This document shows positions 57,808 through 64,000 of a stretch of 64,000 nucleotides of DNA, piece after piece. The notes beneath the pieces were generated by a model. The model saw only the letters and a list, made by a program, of their open reading frames with translations, had not been told where the DNA came from and did not search any database. This DNA comes from Flavobacteriales bacterium (GTDB taxonomy: Bacteria > Bacteroidota > Bacteroidia > Flavobacteriales_F > PHOS-HE28). Positions within the stretch are counted from its first letter, which is position 1. The number at the start of each line of letters is the position of its first letter. The translations under genes and the position numbers were made by a program. Location of the stretch: the NCBI GenBank assembly GCA_020635715.1, contig JACJZG010000001.1:124001-188000 (forward strand), given 5' to 3'.

Positions 57808-59389
57808 CGGTGATGGCATTGGTGATGATGAGTCCGCTGGGAACACCGTTCGGGAAGATCACGGCCAGATCGAGCGGCTTCACGAGGTAATGCTGCCAGT
57901 TGGCGAAAGGCCGGTCCCAGCTCCCTTCCGGCAGCGTGAGCTCGCGGTGGATGGTCACGGACCACCAACCATCCTTGCGCACCGCGGTGAGCGTATCGTC
58001 TCCCGCCACGACCTCCGGTGCCTGCGCGTCGAAGCTCCGCCAGCGCAACTCCAGCGGTGCCTCGTTCGTGGTGCGCAACCGCAGCCCTTCGCCCTTCTCC
58101 ACGGCCACGTTGCGGTCAGACAAGCGGGCGAGCGTCCGGTCCCAATAGGCGTTCACCGTGGCGCGCATCCCGGCGAAGGAGCTGATCACGTGCGCCAGGG
58201 AGTATTGATGCACGTCGGACGGCACAAGTGACACGTGGCCGAACTTGTTCCGATCGGCGAGGATGGAAGGTCCGATCCGTTCAATGGCCTGGTCGTACTG
58301 GCGTGTGAACGTGCCGTTGGTGTGCAGATCGATCAGGGCTTCGTACGCATAACGATCCCGCAGCAGGCGCCACTCGGGTATGCGCAGGAACCAGTGCGCC
58401 AGCGCATCGTTGATGAAGTAGAGCGGCTCCCCTTCCGGCGGGAACATCAAGAGCGCATCCCAGAAGATCGGATAGAAGAGGCCGGTACGCTCTGACAGGA
58501 CCAACCACTGGTTGTGGAACTGGTCCATGTGCTTGGTGTTCACCACGAGCATGGCGGCGAGGTAGCGTGCATAGGCGTCCACGTCGATCAACCTGGCGAG
58601 CGTATCGCGCCGGAAAGGAATGGTGAGCGTACTATCGTCGATCACATCGACCAATGCTTCCAGGCGCGCATGTGCCTCGGTGCTGTCCGCATCGCTCTCG
58701 TATTCCCAGTTCGATGCCTTGCGCCAGAGCGTGCGTTTCTCCGGTATCGCGCGGTCAGTGACCGGAGGGTATTCGCCTTTGTACACCGGCACGTCCTCCT
58801 TCGTGAGCTTCCGATCGCGTTCGAACTCGCCATCCGGCTGCTCGTACATCTCCATCACGCCATAGTCGGCACCATTGAGGCGCACGAAGACCATCTCGTT
58901 CCACGGCACCGCCACGCCCATGCGCCCAGCGATCCACATGGCCATGTGGTTGTTGAGCATGTTGAAGGACTTCGGGTTGATGAAGTTGAGCCGGCGGTAA
59001 GGCTTGAAGGGGTTGTTCTTCTTCAAGGTGAGCCGGAACGACTTCTTGTCGCCGAGGTAGTGCGAGGCCGAGTAGATGCCCCGATAGCGGAACTTCACCG
59101 GATAATGGACGCCGTTCTCCACGAGTTCGGCCGGCTTGTTCACGCCACCGCTCCAAGGCAGGTCGCTGTTCAATACATCCAGGTGCTTCTGATCGATCCA
59201 GATGTCCACGACGCGCAGCCGATGCGGTGGCAGGTCCTCGGCAAAGCCATCGACGGTATTGGTGAGGAAGGAGGCCGCCGCGATGCGCACCGCACGACTT
59301 GGGCCAAGGAGCACCGCGAACACGACGAACGAAACGAACACGATCGCCAGCAGGACCAGCCAGCCGGTGCCACCACCGTTACGCTTCAT
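57791..59389 (-). CDS. CotH kinase family protein
   Basis: The protein has 532 residues. An N-terminal anchor (WLVLLAIVFVSFVVFAVLLG) precedes the CotH fold: VKFRYRGIYSASHYLGDKKSFRLTLKKNNPF (the G-D-K-K-S-F-R signature), MVFVRLNGADYGVMEMYEQP, and MLVVNTKHMDQFHNQWLVL with GLFYPIFWDALLMF, where the usual W-D-x-D loop keeps only its first Asp. CotH proteins phosphorylate proteins on serine in spore coats. The role in Bacteroidota is unknown. Its ATG overlaps the upstream membrane-protein stop, and it overlaps the second CotH-like gene. Confidence 0.85.
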   Translation of the reverse strand: MKRNGGGTGWLVLLAIVFVSFVVFAVLLGPSRAVRIAAASFLTNTVDGFAEDLPPHRLRVVDIWIDQKHLDVLNSDLPWSGGVNKPAELVENGVHYPVKFRYRGIYSASHYLGDKKSFRLTLKKNNPFKPYRRLNFINPKSFNMLNNHMAMWIAGRMGVAVPWNEMVFVRLNGADYGVMEMYEQPDGEFERDRKLTKEDVPVYKGEYPPVTDRAIPEKRTLWRKASNWEYESDADSTEAHARLEALVDVIDDSTLTIPFRRDTLARLIDVDAYARYLAAMLVVNTKHMDQFHNQWLVLSERTGLFYPIFWDALLMFPPEGEPLYFINDALAHWFLRIPEWRLLRDRYAYEALIDLHTNGTFTRQYDQAIERIGPSILADRNKFGHVSLVPSDVHQYSLAHVISSFAGMRATVNAYWDRTLARLSDRNVAVEKGEGLRLRTTNEAPLELRWRSFDAQAPEVVAGDDTLTAVRKDGWWSVTIHRELTLPEGSWDRPFANWQHYLVKPLDLAVIFPNGVPSGLIITNAITDEEVR

Positions 59390-59793
59390 CGGTCGCGTCC
59401 CGCGCTGATGAGCAGGACGAGCATGATCAGCAACGTGAGCAGCACGAAGCTGAGGTTATACCCGAGGCCGAGCAGGGCCGCGAGCAACATCACCGGGATC
59501 CACAGCCCGCGATGAGTGCCCGCCTTGGCGATCACACCCGCCACCATCACGCCCGCGGTGATGATCACGGCCGGCAACAGGCCTTCATGGAAGTGGCGCA
59601 GCAGGAGGGCGAGCCCTGCACCCGCCAGGAAGAGCGGCCAGGGCAGCAGGCCCTGTCGATCGGAGGGACGCAGCCCACGGTTCCAGCACCAGGCGATGAA
59701 CACCAGCGCGACGAGCAGCATGCCGAAGAGGGTGAGCACCTCCACCCAGCCATGCAGGAGAGCACCGGTCCAACGAGCGGATTCGGATCGCAT
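59386..59793 (-). CDS. Small polytopic membrane protein in the CotH operon
   Basis: The protein has 135 residues and about four or five helices (TLFGMLLVALVFIAWCWNRG, LPWPLFLAGAGLALLLRHFH, AVIITAGVMVAGVIAKAG, IPVMLLAALLGLGYNLSFVLLT). No family is recognised; the final FVLLTLLIMLVLLISAGRDR is very hydrophobic. It is the first gene of the three-gene operon and overlaps the CotH gene by 4 bases. A 16-bp palindrome lies 17 bases upstream. Confidence 0.7.
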   Translation of the reverse strand: MRSESARWTGALLHGWVEVLTLFGMLLVALVFIAWCWNRGLRPSDRQGLLPWPLFLAGAGLALLLRHFHEGLLPAVIITAGVMVAGVIAKAGTHRGLWIPVMLLAALLGLGYNLSFVLLTLLIMLVLLISAGRDR

Positions 59794-59810
59794 GGAAGAT
59801 CTATTCTGCG

Positions 59811-59826
59811 CAAGGTGCGCACCTTG
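59811..59826. promoter_or_regulatory. Perfect 16-bp palindrome CAAGGTGCGCACCTTG
   Basis: CAAGGTGC and GCACCTTG are exact complements with no spacer, in the gap ahead of the CotH operon. It would suit a dimeric repressor or activator. Position relative to a promoter is uncertain because no clear -7 element was found here. Confidence 0.55.
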
Positions 59827-59897
59827 GAAGCCCTCACCGCCATGGACATCACGGAGTTATCAAGAACGCGATGGGAATGAAGGGCGCCGTGAGCACG

Positions 59898-60461
59898 TCA
59901 ACTCCGCACCCAGTTGGCGACGATCGCTGCGCCGAGCGGAGTGAGGATGCTCTCCGGATGGAACTGCACGCCACAGAGATCGTGCTTGTTGGAACGCAGG
60001 CCCATGATCACGCCGGCCTCACTGCGGGCGGTGACCCGGAGCGCAGCCGGCAGCGTGCCTTCCTCCGCGGCCCAGCTGTGATAGAGCCCCACCTCGAAGC
60101 GCCCGGGAAGCGCGTGGAACAGGGCGTCGCGCGGTTCTTCGACCACGCAAGTTTCGGCCACCCCATGCTTCACCGTGCCCAAGTTGAACAGACTCCCACC
60201 GGAGGCTTCCACGATGGCCTGCATGCCGAGGCAGACACCGAGAATGGGATGGGTGGTCCGCAACCGTCGGATGAGTTCCATGGTGATGCCGGCTTCATTC
60301 GGAAGTCCCGGTCCAGGTGAGATCACGACCCGGTCATAAGCTGCGGCCTGATCAACGGTGATCCGATCATTGAGCACCACATCCACTTCGGCATGGCGCA
60401 CGAGCAGGTGGTGCAGGTTCCAGGTGAAGGAATCGTAGTTGTCGAGGAGGAGTATGCGCAA
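59898..60461 (-). CDS. Anthranilate/aminodeoxychorismate synthase component II (glutamine amidotransferase)
   Basis: The protein has 187 residues. MRILLLDNYDSFTWNLHHLL is the standard TrpG/PabA opening, read from a TTG start at 60461, since no ATG is available in the short upstream stretch. The catalytic triad is Cys in PILGVCLGMQAIVEASGG and His-x-Glu in LCGVQFHPESILTPLG. It supplies ammonia to chorismate-using synthases. No trpE or pabB is in the window, so it could be TrpG, PabA or serve both. Confidence 0.92.
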   Translation of the reverse strand: MRILLLDNYDSFTWNLHHLLVRHAEVDVVLNDRITVDQAAAYDRVVISPGPGLPNEAGITMELIRRLRTTHPILGVCLGMQAIVEASGGSLFNLGTVKHGVAETCVVEEPRDALFHALPGRFEVGLYHSWAAEEGTLPAALRVTARSEAGVIMGLRSNKHDLCGVQFHPESILTPLGAAIVANWVRS

Positions 60462-60513
60462 GGCGGTAGTGGATAGTGGGCAGCGTGCTGTTGGCAGGGG
60501 GCAGTACGAGTGG

Positions 60514-60933
60514 CTACTGCTCTTCCACCTGCTCCTTCCCTTTCATCTTCCCTATCCAGCCCAGGTGCGTGTGCTGGAAGCTGTCGCCGAACTTGAGCCC
60601 GTAGCCGAAGATGCGGTCGAGGGAGGCGTGGCCGAAGAGGATGATGCCCGTGAAGAACAGGATCTCATCCCAGGCCTCCCACACGGTCAATACAGGAAAG
60701 TAGGTCTGCATAGCGCCCGCCGTCGCAGTCAAAGCGACTGCCACGCCCTTATGGTGGAGGATGTTGTAAGTGATCGCCCCTACCCTCGCATTGACCAGGT
60801 AACCGAGCATGCCGATGTCCGGTCCGATCAGGAGCAGCGGGTACACCCACCAGGGCACGTCGGCGGAGATGAGCACACCCAAGCAGAGCAGGAATTGCGC
60901 AAGCTCTTCGAGGCGTAGTAGGTTCTTCATCAT
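60514..60933 (-). CDS. DUF4260 family membrane protein
   Basis: The protein has 139 residues from the ATG at 60933 (MMKNLLRLEELAQFLLCLGV). Four helices include WWVYPLLLIGPDIGMLGYLV and VLTVWEAWDEILFFTGIILFGHASLDRI. The closing YGLKFGDSFQHTHLGWIGK holds the T-H-L-G signature of DUF4260. Histidines in HHKGVAVAL and GHASLD may bind metal. Function is unknown. Confidence 0.85.
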   Translation of the reverse strand: MMKNLLRLEELAQFLLCLGVLISADVPWWVYPLLLIGPDIGMLGYLVNARVGAITYNILHHKGVAVALTATAGAMQTYFPVLTVWEAWDEILFFTGIILFGHASLDRIFGYGLKFGDSFQHTHLGWIGKMKGKEQVEEQ

Positions 60934-61005
60934 CCTGATCCTCCCGATTCCGATCGACCTCACAATTACCCCGTCTCAACTCCCAACTTTCTCACCTCGT
61001 CTCGA

Positions 61006-61767
61006 TCACCACTCGATCCCCACCGGGCAATGGTCGCTGCCCATGACCTCGTTGAGGATGAAGGCATCTTTCACCTTCTTCTCGAAGCCCTTGGTCACGA
61101 GCACATAGTCGATGCGCCAGCCCACGTTCTTGGCGCGCGCGCCGAAGCGCTGGCTCCACCAGCTGTACTTGACCTGTTCGGGATGGAAGTGGCGGAAGGT
61201 GTCCACCCAGCCTGATCCGAGCAGCGCGCTCATGCCATCGATCTCCTGCTGCGTGTAGCCGCTGGTCTTGTTGTAATTCTCCTTGGGGCGCGCGATGTCG
61301 ATGGGCTGGTGCGCCACATTGAGGTCGCCGGTGACGATGACGGGCAATTTGCCTTTGGCCAGCTTGTTCACGTAGGTGCGGAAAGCAGCATCCCATTCGC
61401 CGCGGTAGCTGAGACGCTTCATGCCTTCGCCGCTGTTGGGCGTGTACACGCACACCACCACCACTTCCTTGAACGTGCAGGTGACCACTCGCCCCTCATC
61501 ATCGTGCCCCTTCATGCCGATGCCGAAATCGACCTTGGCGGGCTTCTCCTTGCTGACGATGGCCGTGCCGCTGTAGCCGAGCTTCACCGCGCCGTAGGCG
61601 TTCACGTGGTAGCCGTTGACACCGCTGAGCGCGGCAGCCACCTGCTCGGGCGTGGCCTTGGTCTCTTGAAAGCAGATGATGTCTGCCTTAAGCTGCTGCA
61701 GCGTTTCATGCAGGCCCTTGCCCACGCTGGCGCGGATGCCGTTGACGTTGAAGGAGATCAATTTCAT
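61006..61767 (-). CDS. xthA: Exodeoxyribonuclease III
   Basis: The protein has 253 residues. MKLISFNVNGIRASVGKGL begins the exonuclease III fold, with DIICFQETKATPEQV (catalytic Glu), GDLNVAHQPIDIARPKEN (Asp-Asn) and the closing VMGSDHCPVGIEW with S-D-H. It excises abasic sites as an AP endonuclease and degrades 3' ends in base-excision repair. Length is normal. The 276-base gap up to the DUF1800 gene shows no element I can name, apart from its own flanking starts. Confidence 0.97.
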   Translation of the reverse strand: MKLISFNVNGIRASVGKGLHETLQQLKADIICFQETKATPEQVAAALSGVNGYHVNAYGAVKLGYSGTAIVSKEKPAKVDFGIGMKGHDDEGRVVTCTFKEVVVVCVYTPNSGEGMKRLSYRGEWDAAFRTYVNKLAKGKLPVIVTGDLNVAHQPIDIARPKENYNKTSGYTQQEIDGMSALLGSGWVDTFRHFHPEQVKYSWWSQRFGARAKNVGWRIDYVLVTKGFEKKVKDAFILNEVMGSDHCPVGIEW

Positions 61768-62043
61768 GGAAGTTCTTGAGTGAGGCCTGCGAACCTACTG
61801 CTTCAGACTTCGTAAAAAGGTCCACCGTCGCCCAGTATATGCGGCTTCACCCGGACCCCCATGCACCACCAACTGTTCATATCCCCTGACATTCACGGAC
61901 TTGAGCCGGGATCATTCATCGGGTGGAAAGGCATGTTCGCCAGCGCCAAGCTGCGATCCGGCAAAATTCACGCAACGACCCGGAAAGGCTGGACCTTCTT
62001 TGCAGGCGCCACCACGGGAACTCCACCTTCCATTTAGCACGTC
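61768..62043. other. Intergenic gap, no recognisable element
   Basis: This divergent gap lies between exonuclease III and the DUF1800 gene. It must contain promoters for both, but no exact TAnnTTTG match, hairpin or small reading frame could be supported; a CTTCTTTG-like stretch near 62000 is the nearest candidate. Confidence 0.5.
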
Positions 62044-63702
62044 ATGCCTGTAACTCCCTACACCGGCAACTTCGGTAGAGAAGAGCTCAAGCACCTGCTG
62101 CGCCGGACCATGTTCGGTGCCACCAATGCCGACATCGCCCACTTCAGCGGGCAAACGCTAAGCCAAGTGGTGAATGCGCTGCTGACCACGAGCATGCCGA
62201 GTTCCGTGCCGCTCAAGAACTATTGGGCCTTGAACGGTGGGGTGCGTGACCCGAACGCCATGGACCCGCCGGTCACCTTCGGTCAGACCTGGGTGAACAC
62301 CCCGAACGTGGTGGCCGCCGTGGATGCGAACGTGGGCAGGATGTACAGCTTGATCTCCTGGACCATCGGCAGCATGGTGCACCAGGACCGCACGATCCAT
62401 GAGAAGATGCGGCTCTTCTGGTACAACCACCTCGCCGTGCAGGTGAACGTGGTGTTCAACGGGCTCCTGTGGTGGCATTACGACCAGCTGCTGCGCTCTT
62501 ACAGCCTCGGCAACTTCCGGCAGATGATGTACGACATCAGCATATCACCGTGCATGCTCGAGTACCTCAACGGCGACCAGAACATGGCCACCGCACCGGA
62601 CGAGAACTATGCGCGGGAGCTGATGGAGCTGTACACCCTGGGCGAGTCCAGCGGCTATACCGAGCAGGATGTACAGGCGGCTGCGCGTGTGCTCACCGGC
62701 TGGAGCTTCCGAGAAACGAGTGGCGGCACCCCGATCATGCCGGAGACCGTGTTCACCGCCGCGAACCACAGCACAGCCAACAAGCAGTTCAGTTCCTTCT
62801 TCAATAATGCCACCATCCAGGGCCAGTCGGGCGCGAACGCGGGACAGACCGAACTGAACGCCCTGCTGGACATGATCTTCGCCAAGGAGGAGTGCTCGCT
62901 CTTCCTCTGCCGGCAGCTCTACCGCTTCTTCGTGCACGGCGAGATCAGCGCCCAGGCCGAGGCCGAGCTCATCGTACCCCTGGCCGAGCTCTTCCGCGCC
63001 AACCTTGGCTCGCCCGACCAGATGCGCATCGTGATGCAGGCCCTGCTAACCAGCGCCCACTTCTTCAACGCCGACAACCGCGCGTGCATGATGATGAGCC
63101 CGGCGGACCTGATCATCGGCATGGTGCGCAAGTTGAAGTTCACCTTCCCCAGCGAGAGCACCCAACTGGAGGCGCGCTACCGGATGTTCCTCGACATCTA
63201 CTACATCTGTGTGAACTGCGACCAGAACCTCTTCGACCCGCCCAACGTGGCCGGCTGGCCCGCCTATCACCAGGCACCCGCCTTCGATGCGATCTGGGTG
63301 GACAGCGCCTCCTACGCCGCCAGGAACTTCGCGGTGCAAGGCCTGATCGGCCAGGGCTTCAACACCGGCACCGACTTCTACCAGGCCGCGAGCCGCAACG
63401 TGTCCATCAAACCGAACTACGTGGCCATCACGCAGGAGTTCACGAACCCGAGCGATCCGGACAACGTGGTGGATGGATGTGCCGACCTGCTCTACGCCAT
63501 CCCCATCTCACAAGGCATCAAGGATACCCTGAAGACCCAGCGCCTCCTGCTGGGCCAGCAGAGCGACATCTACTGGACCGAGCCGTACGACCTGTACATC
63601 TCCAACCCCGGCACCACGGACCCCACCGCGATGATGGTGCCGAACCTGATCAACTTCCTGATGCTCGACATGGCCAAGGCCGCCGAAACCCAGCAATTCT
63701 GA
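62044..63702 (+). CDS. DUF1800 domain-containing protein
   Basis: The protein has 552 residues with no clear signal peptide. The DUF1800 hallmark reads ELKHLLRRTMFGATNADIAHF at the N-terminus, IHEKMRLFWYNHLAVQVNVV, DENYARELMELYTLGESSGY, VLTGWSFRETSGG and NVAGWPAYHQAPAF. The family is consistently paired with DUF1501 proteins and thought to act in the envelope; the activity is not established. It is followed 4 bases later by a DUF1501 gene. Confidence 0.93.
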   Translation: MPVTPYTGNFGREELKHLLRRTMFGATNADIAHFSGQTLSQVVNALLTTSMPSSVPLKNYWALNGGVRDPNAMDPPVTFGQTWVNTPNVVAAVDANVGRMYSLISWTIGSMVHQDRTIHEKMRLFWYNHLAVQVNVVFNGLLWWHYDQLLRSYSLGNFRQMMYDISISPCMLEYLNGDQNMATAPDENYARELMELYTLGESSGYTEQDVQAAARVLTGWSFRETSGGTPIMPETVFTAANHSTANKQFSSFFNNATIQGQSGANAGQTELNALLDMIFAKEECSLFLCRQLYRFFVHGEISAQAEAELIVPLAELFRANLGSPDQMRIVMQALLTSAHFFNADNRACMMMSPADLIIGMVRKLKFTFPSESTQLEARYRMFLDIYYICVNCDQNLFDPPNVAGWPAYHQAPAFDAIWVDSASYAARNFAVQGLIGQGFNTGTDFYQAASRNVSIKPNYVAITQEFTNPSDPDNVVDGCADLLYAIPISQGIKDTLKTQRLLLGQQSDIYWTEPYDLYISNPGTTDPTAMMVPNLINFLMLDMAKAAETQQF

Positions 63703-63706
63703 TCCC

Positions 63707-64000
63707 ATGAACAGAAGGAACTTCATCCGTTCGGCCGGCACCGTCACCATCGGTGGCATGGCCGTGCGTGGCATGGGCAGCCCGCTGTTGAGCGCCTTGA
63801 ACAACACCATCGCCGAGGATCGCGTGTTGGTGATCATCCAGCTCTTCGGTGGGAACGATGGGCTGAACACCGTTATCCCCACCAGCGCTTACAGCCAGCT
63901 GAGCTCGTTGCGTTCGCAGGTCCTGATCCCGCAGAACCAGGTGCTCCCGCTCTCCGGGTTGAGCGGTACGGGCCTCCACCCGAGCATGACCGGGATGCAG
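63707..64000 (+). CDS. DUF1501 domain-containing protein (truncated by window end)
   Basis: The first 98 residues are present. MNRRNFIRSAGTVTIGG is a twin-arginine-like signal start (RRNF-I), followed by RVLVIIQLFGGNDGLNTVIP, the DUF1501 signature related to sulfatase/alkaline-phosphatase-fold proteins. The Tat-like signal suggests export of a folded, perhaps metal-containing, protein. It starts 4 bases after the DUF1800 stop, the usual gene pair. The remainder lies beyond the window. Confidence 0.9.
   Translation, partial: MNRRNFIRSAGTVTIGGMAVRGMGSPLLSALNNTIAEDRVLVIIQLFGGNDGLNTVIPTSAYSQLSSLRSQVLIPQNQVLPLSGLSGTGLHPSMTGMQ

Noticed and set aside
1..64000. tRNA, rRNA, CRISPR, prophage or insertion sequence
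   Set aside because: No cloverleaf with CCA-adjacent arms, rRNA blocks, repeat-spacer arrays, transposase or integrase motifs were recognised on either strand.

Overview
The window is a dense, high-GC chromosomal segment of a member of the Bacteroidota, most likely an uncultured Flavobacteriales-type lineage. The evidence is: three proteins with type IX secretion (T9SS) type-A C-terminal domains; an exosortase of the flavobacterial XrtF type; Bacteroidota-restricted families (DUF4924, OstA-like, DUF4260); and a recurrent Bacteroidota -7 promoter element, TAnnTTTG or TAnnTTCG, a few bases ahead of many start codons. No rRNA, tRNA, CRISPR array, IS element or phage gene was seen, and no gap between genes exceeds about 280 bases. 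Genes start with ATG, and sometimes GTG or TTG, and many neighbours overlap by ATGA.

Region 1 (1-19955, all minus strand) is a surface-polysaccharide locus. Transcription runs from the Wzc-like copolymerase/tyrosine kinase (right end) through a FkbM methyltransferase, a Wzm/Wzt-type ABC exporter, a DegT aminotransferase, two sulfotransferases around a WbqC-like protein, cysD, a cysN-cysC fusion, a TauE/SafE anion permease, a third sulfotransferase and six complete glycosyltransferases, with a seventh cut by the left edge. ATP sulfurylase plus APS kinase makes PAPS, the donor for the three sulfotransferases, so the locus reads as a self-supplied pathway for an exported sulfated glycan.

Region 2 (20102-21366, plus strand, divergent from Region 1) holds a 71-residue protein with an N-terminal signal peptide and a PIDGG-hydrophobic-basic C-terminus, the exosortase XrtF and an XrtF-associated membrane protein, all translationally overlapping. 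This is a compact sorting module with its likely substrate.

Region 3 (21395-34063) is mainly housekeeping: glyA, a methyltransferase, an HTTM/DUF5819-like pair, an acyltransferase-3 protein, fumarylacetoacetase, Rel (ppGpp), then an overlapping Fur/STAS/purA run with an RsmF-type rRNA methylase, and a TonB-like protein.

Region 4 (34064-43296) mixes stress and small hypothetical genes: Hsp20 behind two GTGCCA-TAT-TGGCAC dyads, DUF1883, a tandem universal stress protein, a SiaC-like phosphoprotein, a coiled-coil lipoprotein, a TPR protein and a protein of exact 25-residue repeats.

Region 5 (40757-64000) carries the T9SS cargo proteins, including a secreted peptidylarginine-deiminase-like enzyme. 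It continues with MltF and AcpH, a LytS/LytTR two-component pair, a HemS-like protein with a tiny membrane partner, Skp-like, DUF4924 and OstA-like envelope genes, a paired CotH-like operon, TrpG/PabA, DUF4260, exonuclease III, and a DUF1800/DUF1501 pair cut by the right edge.
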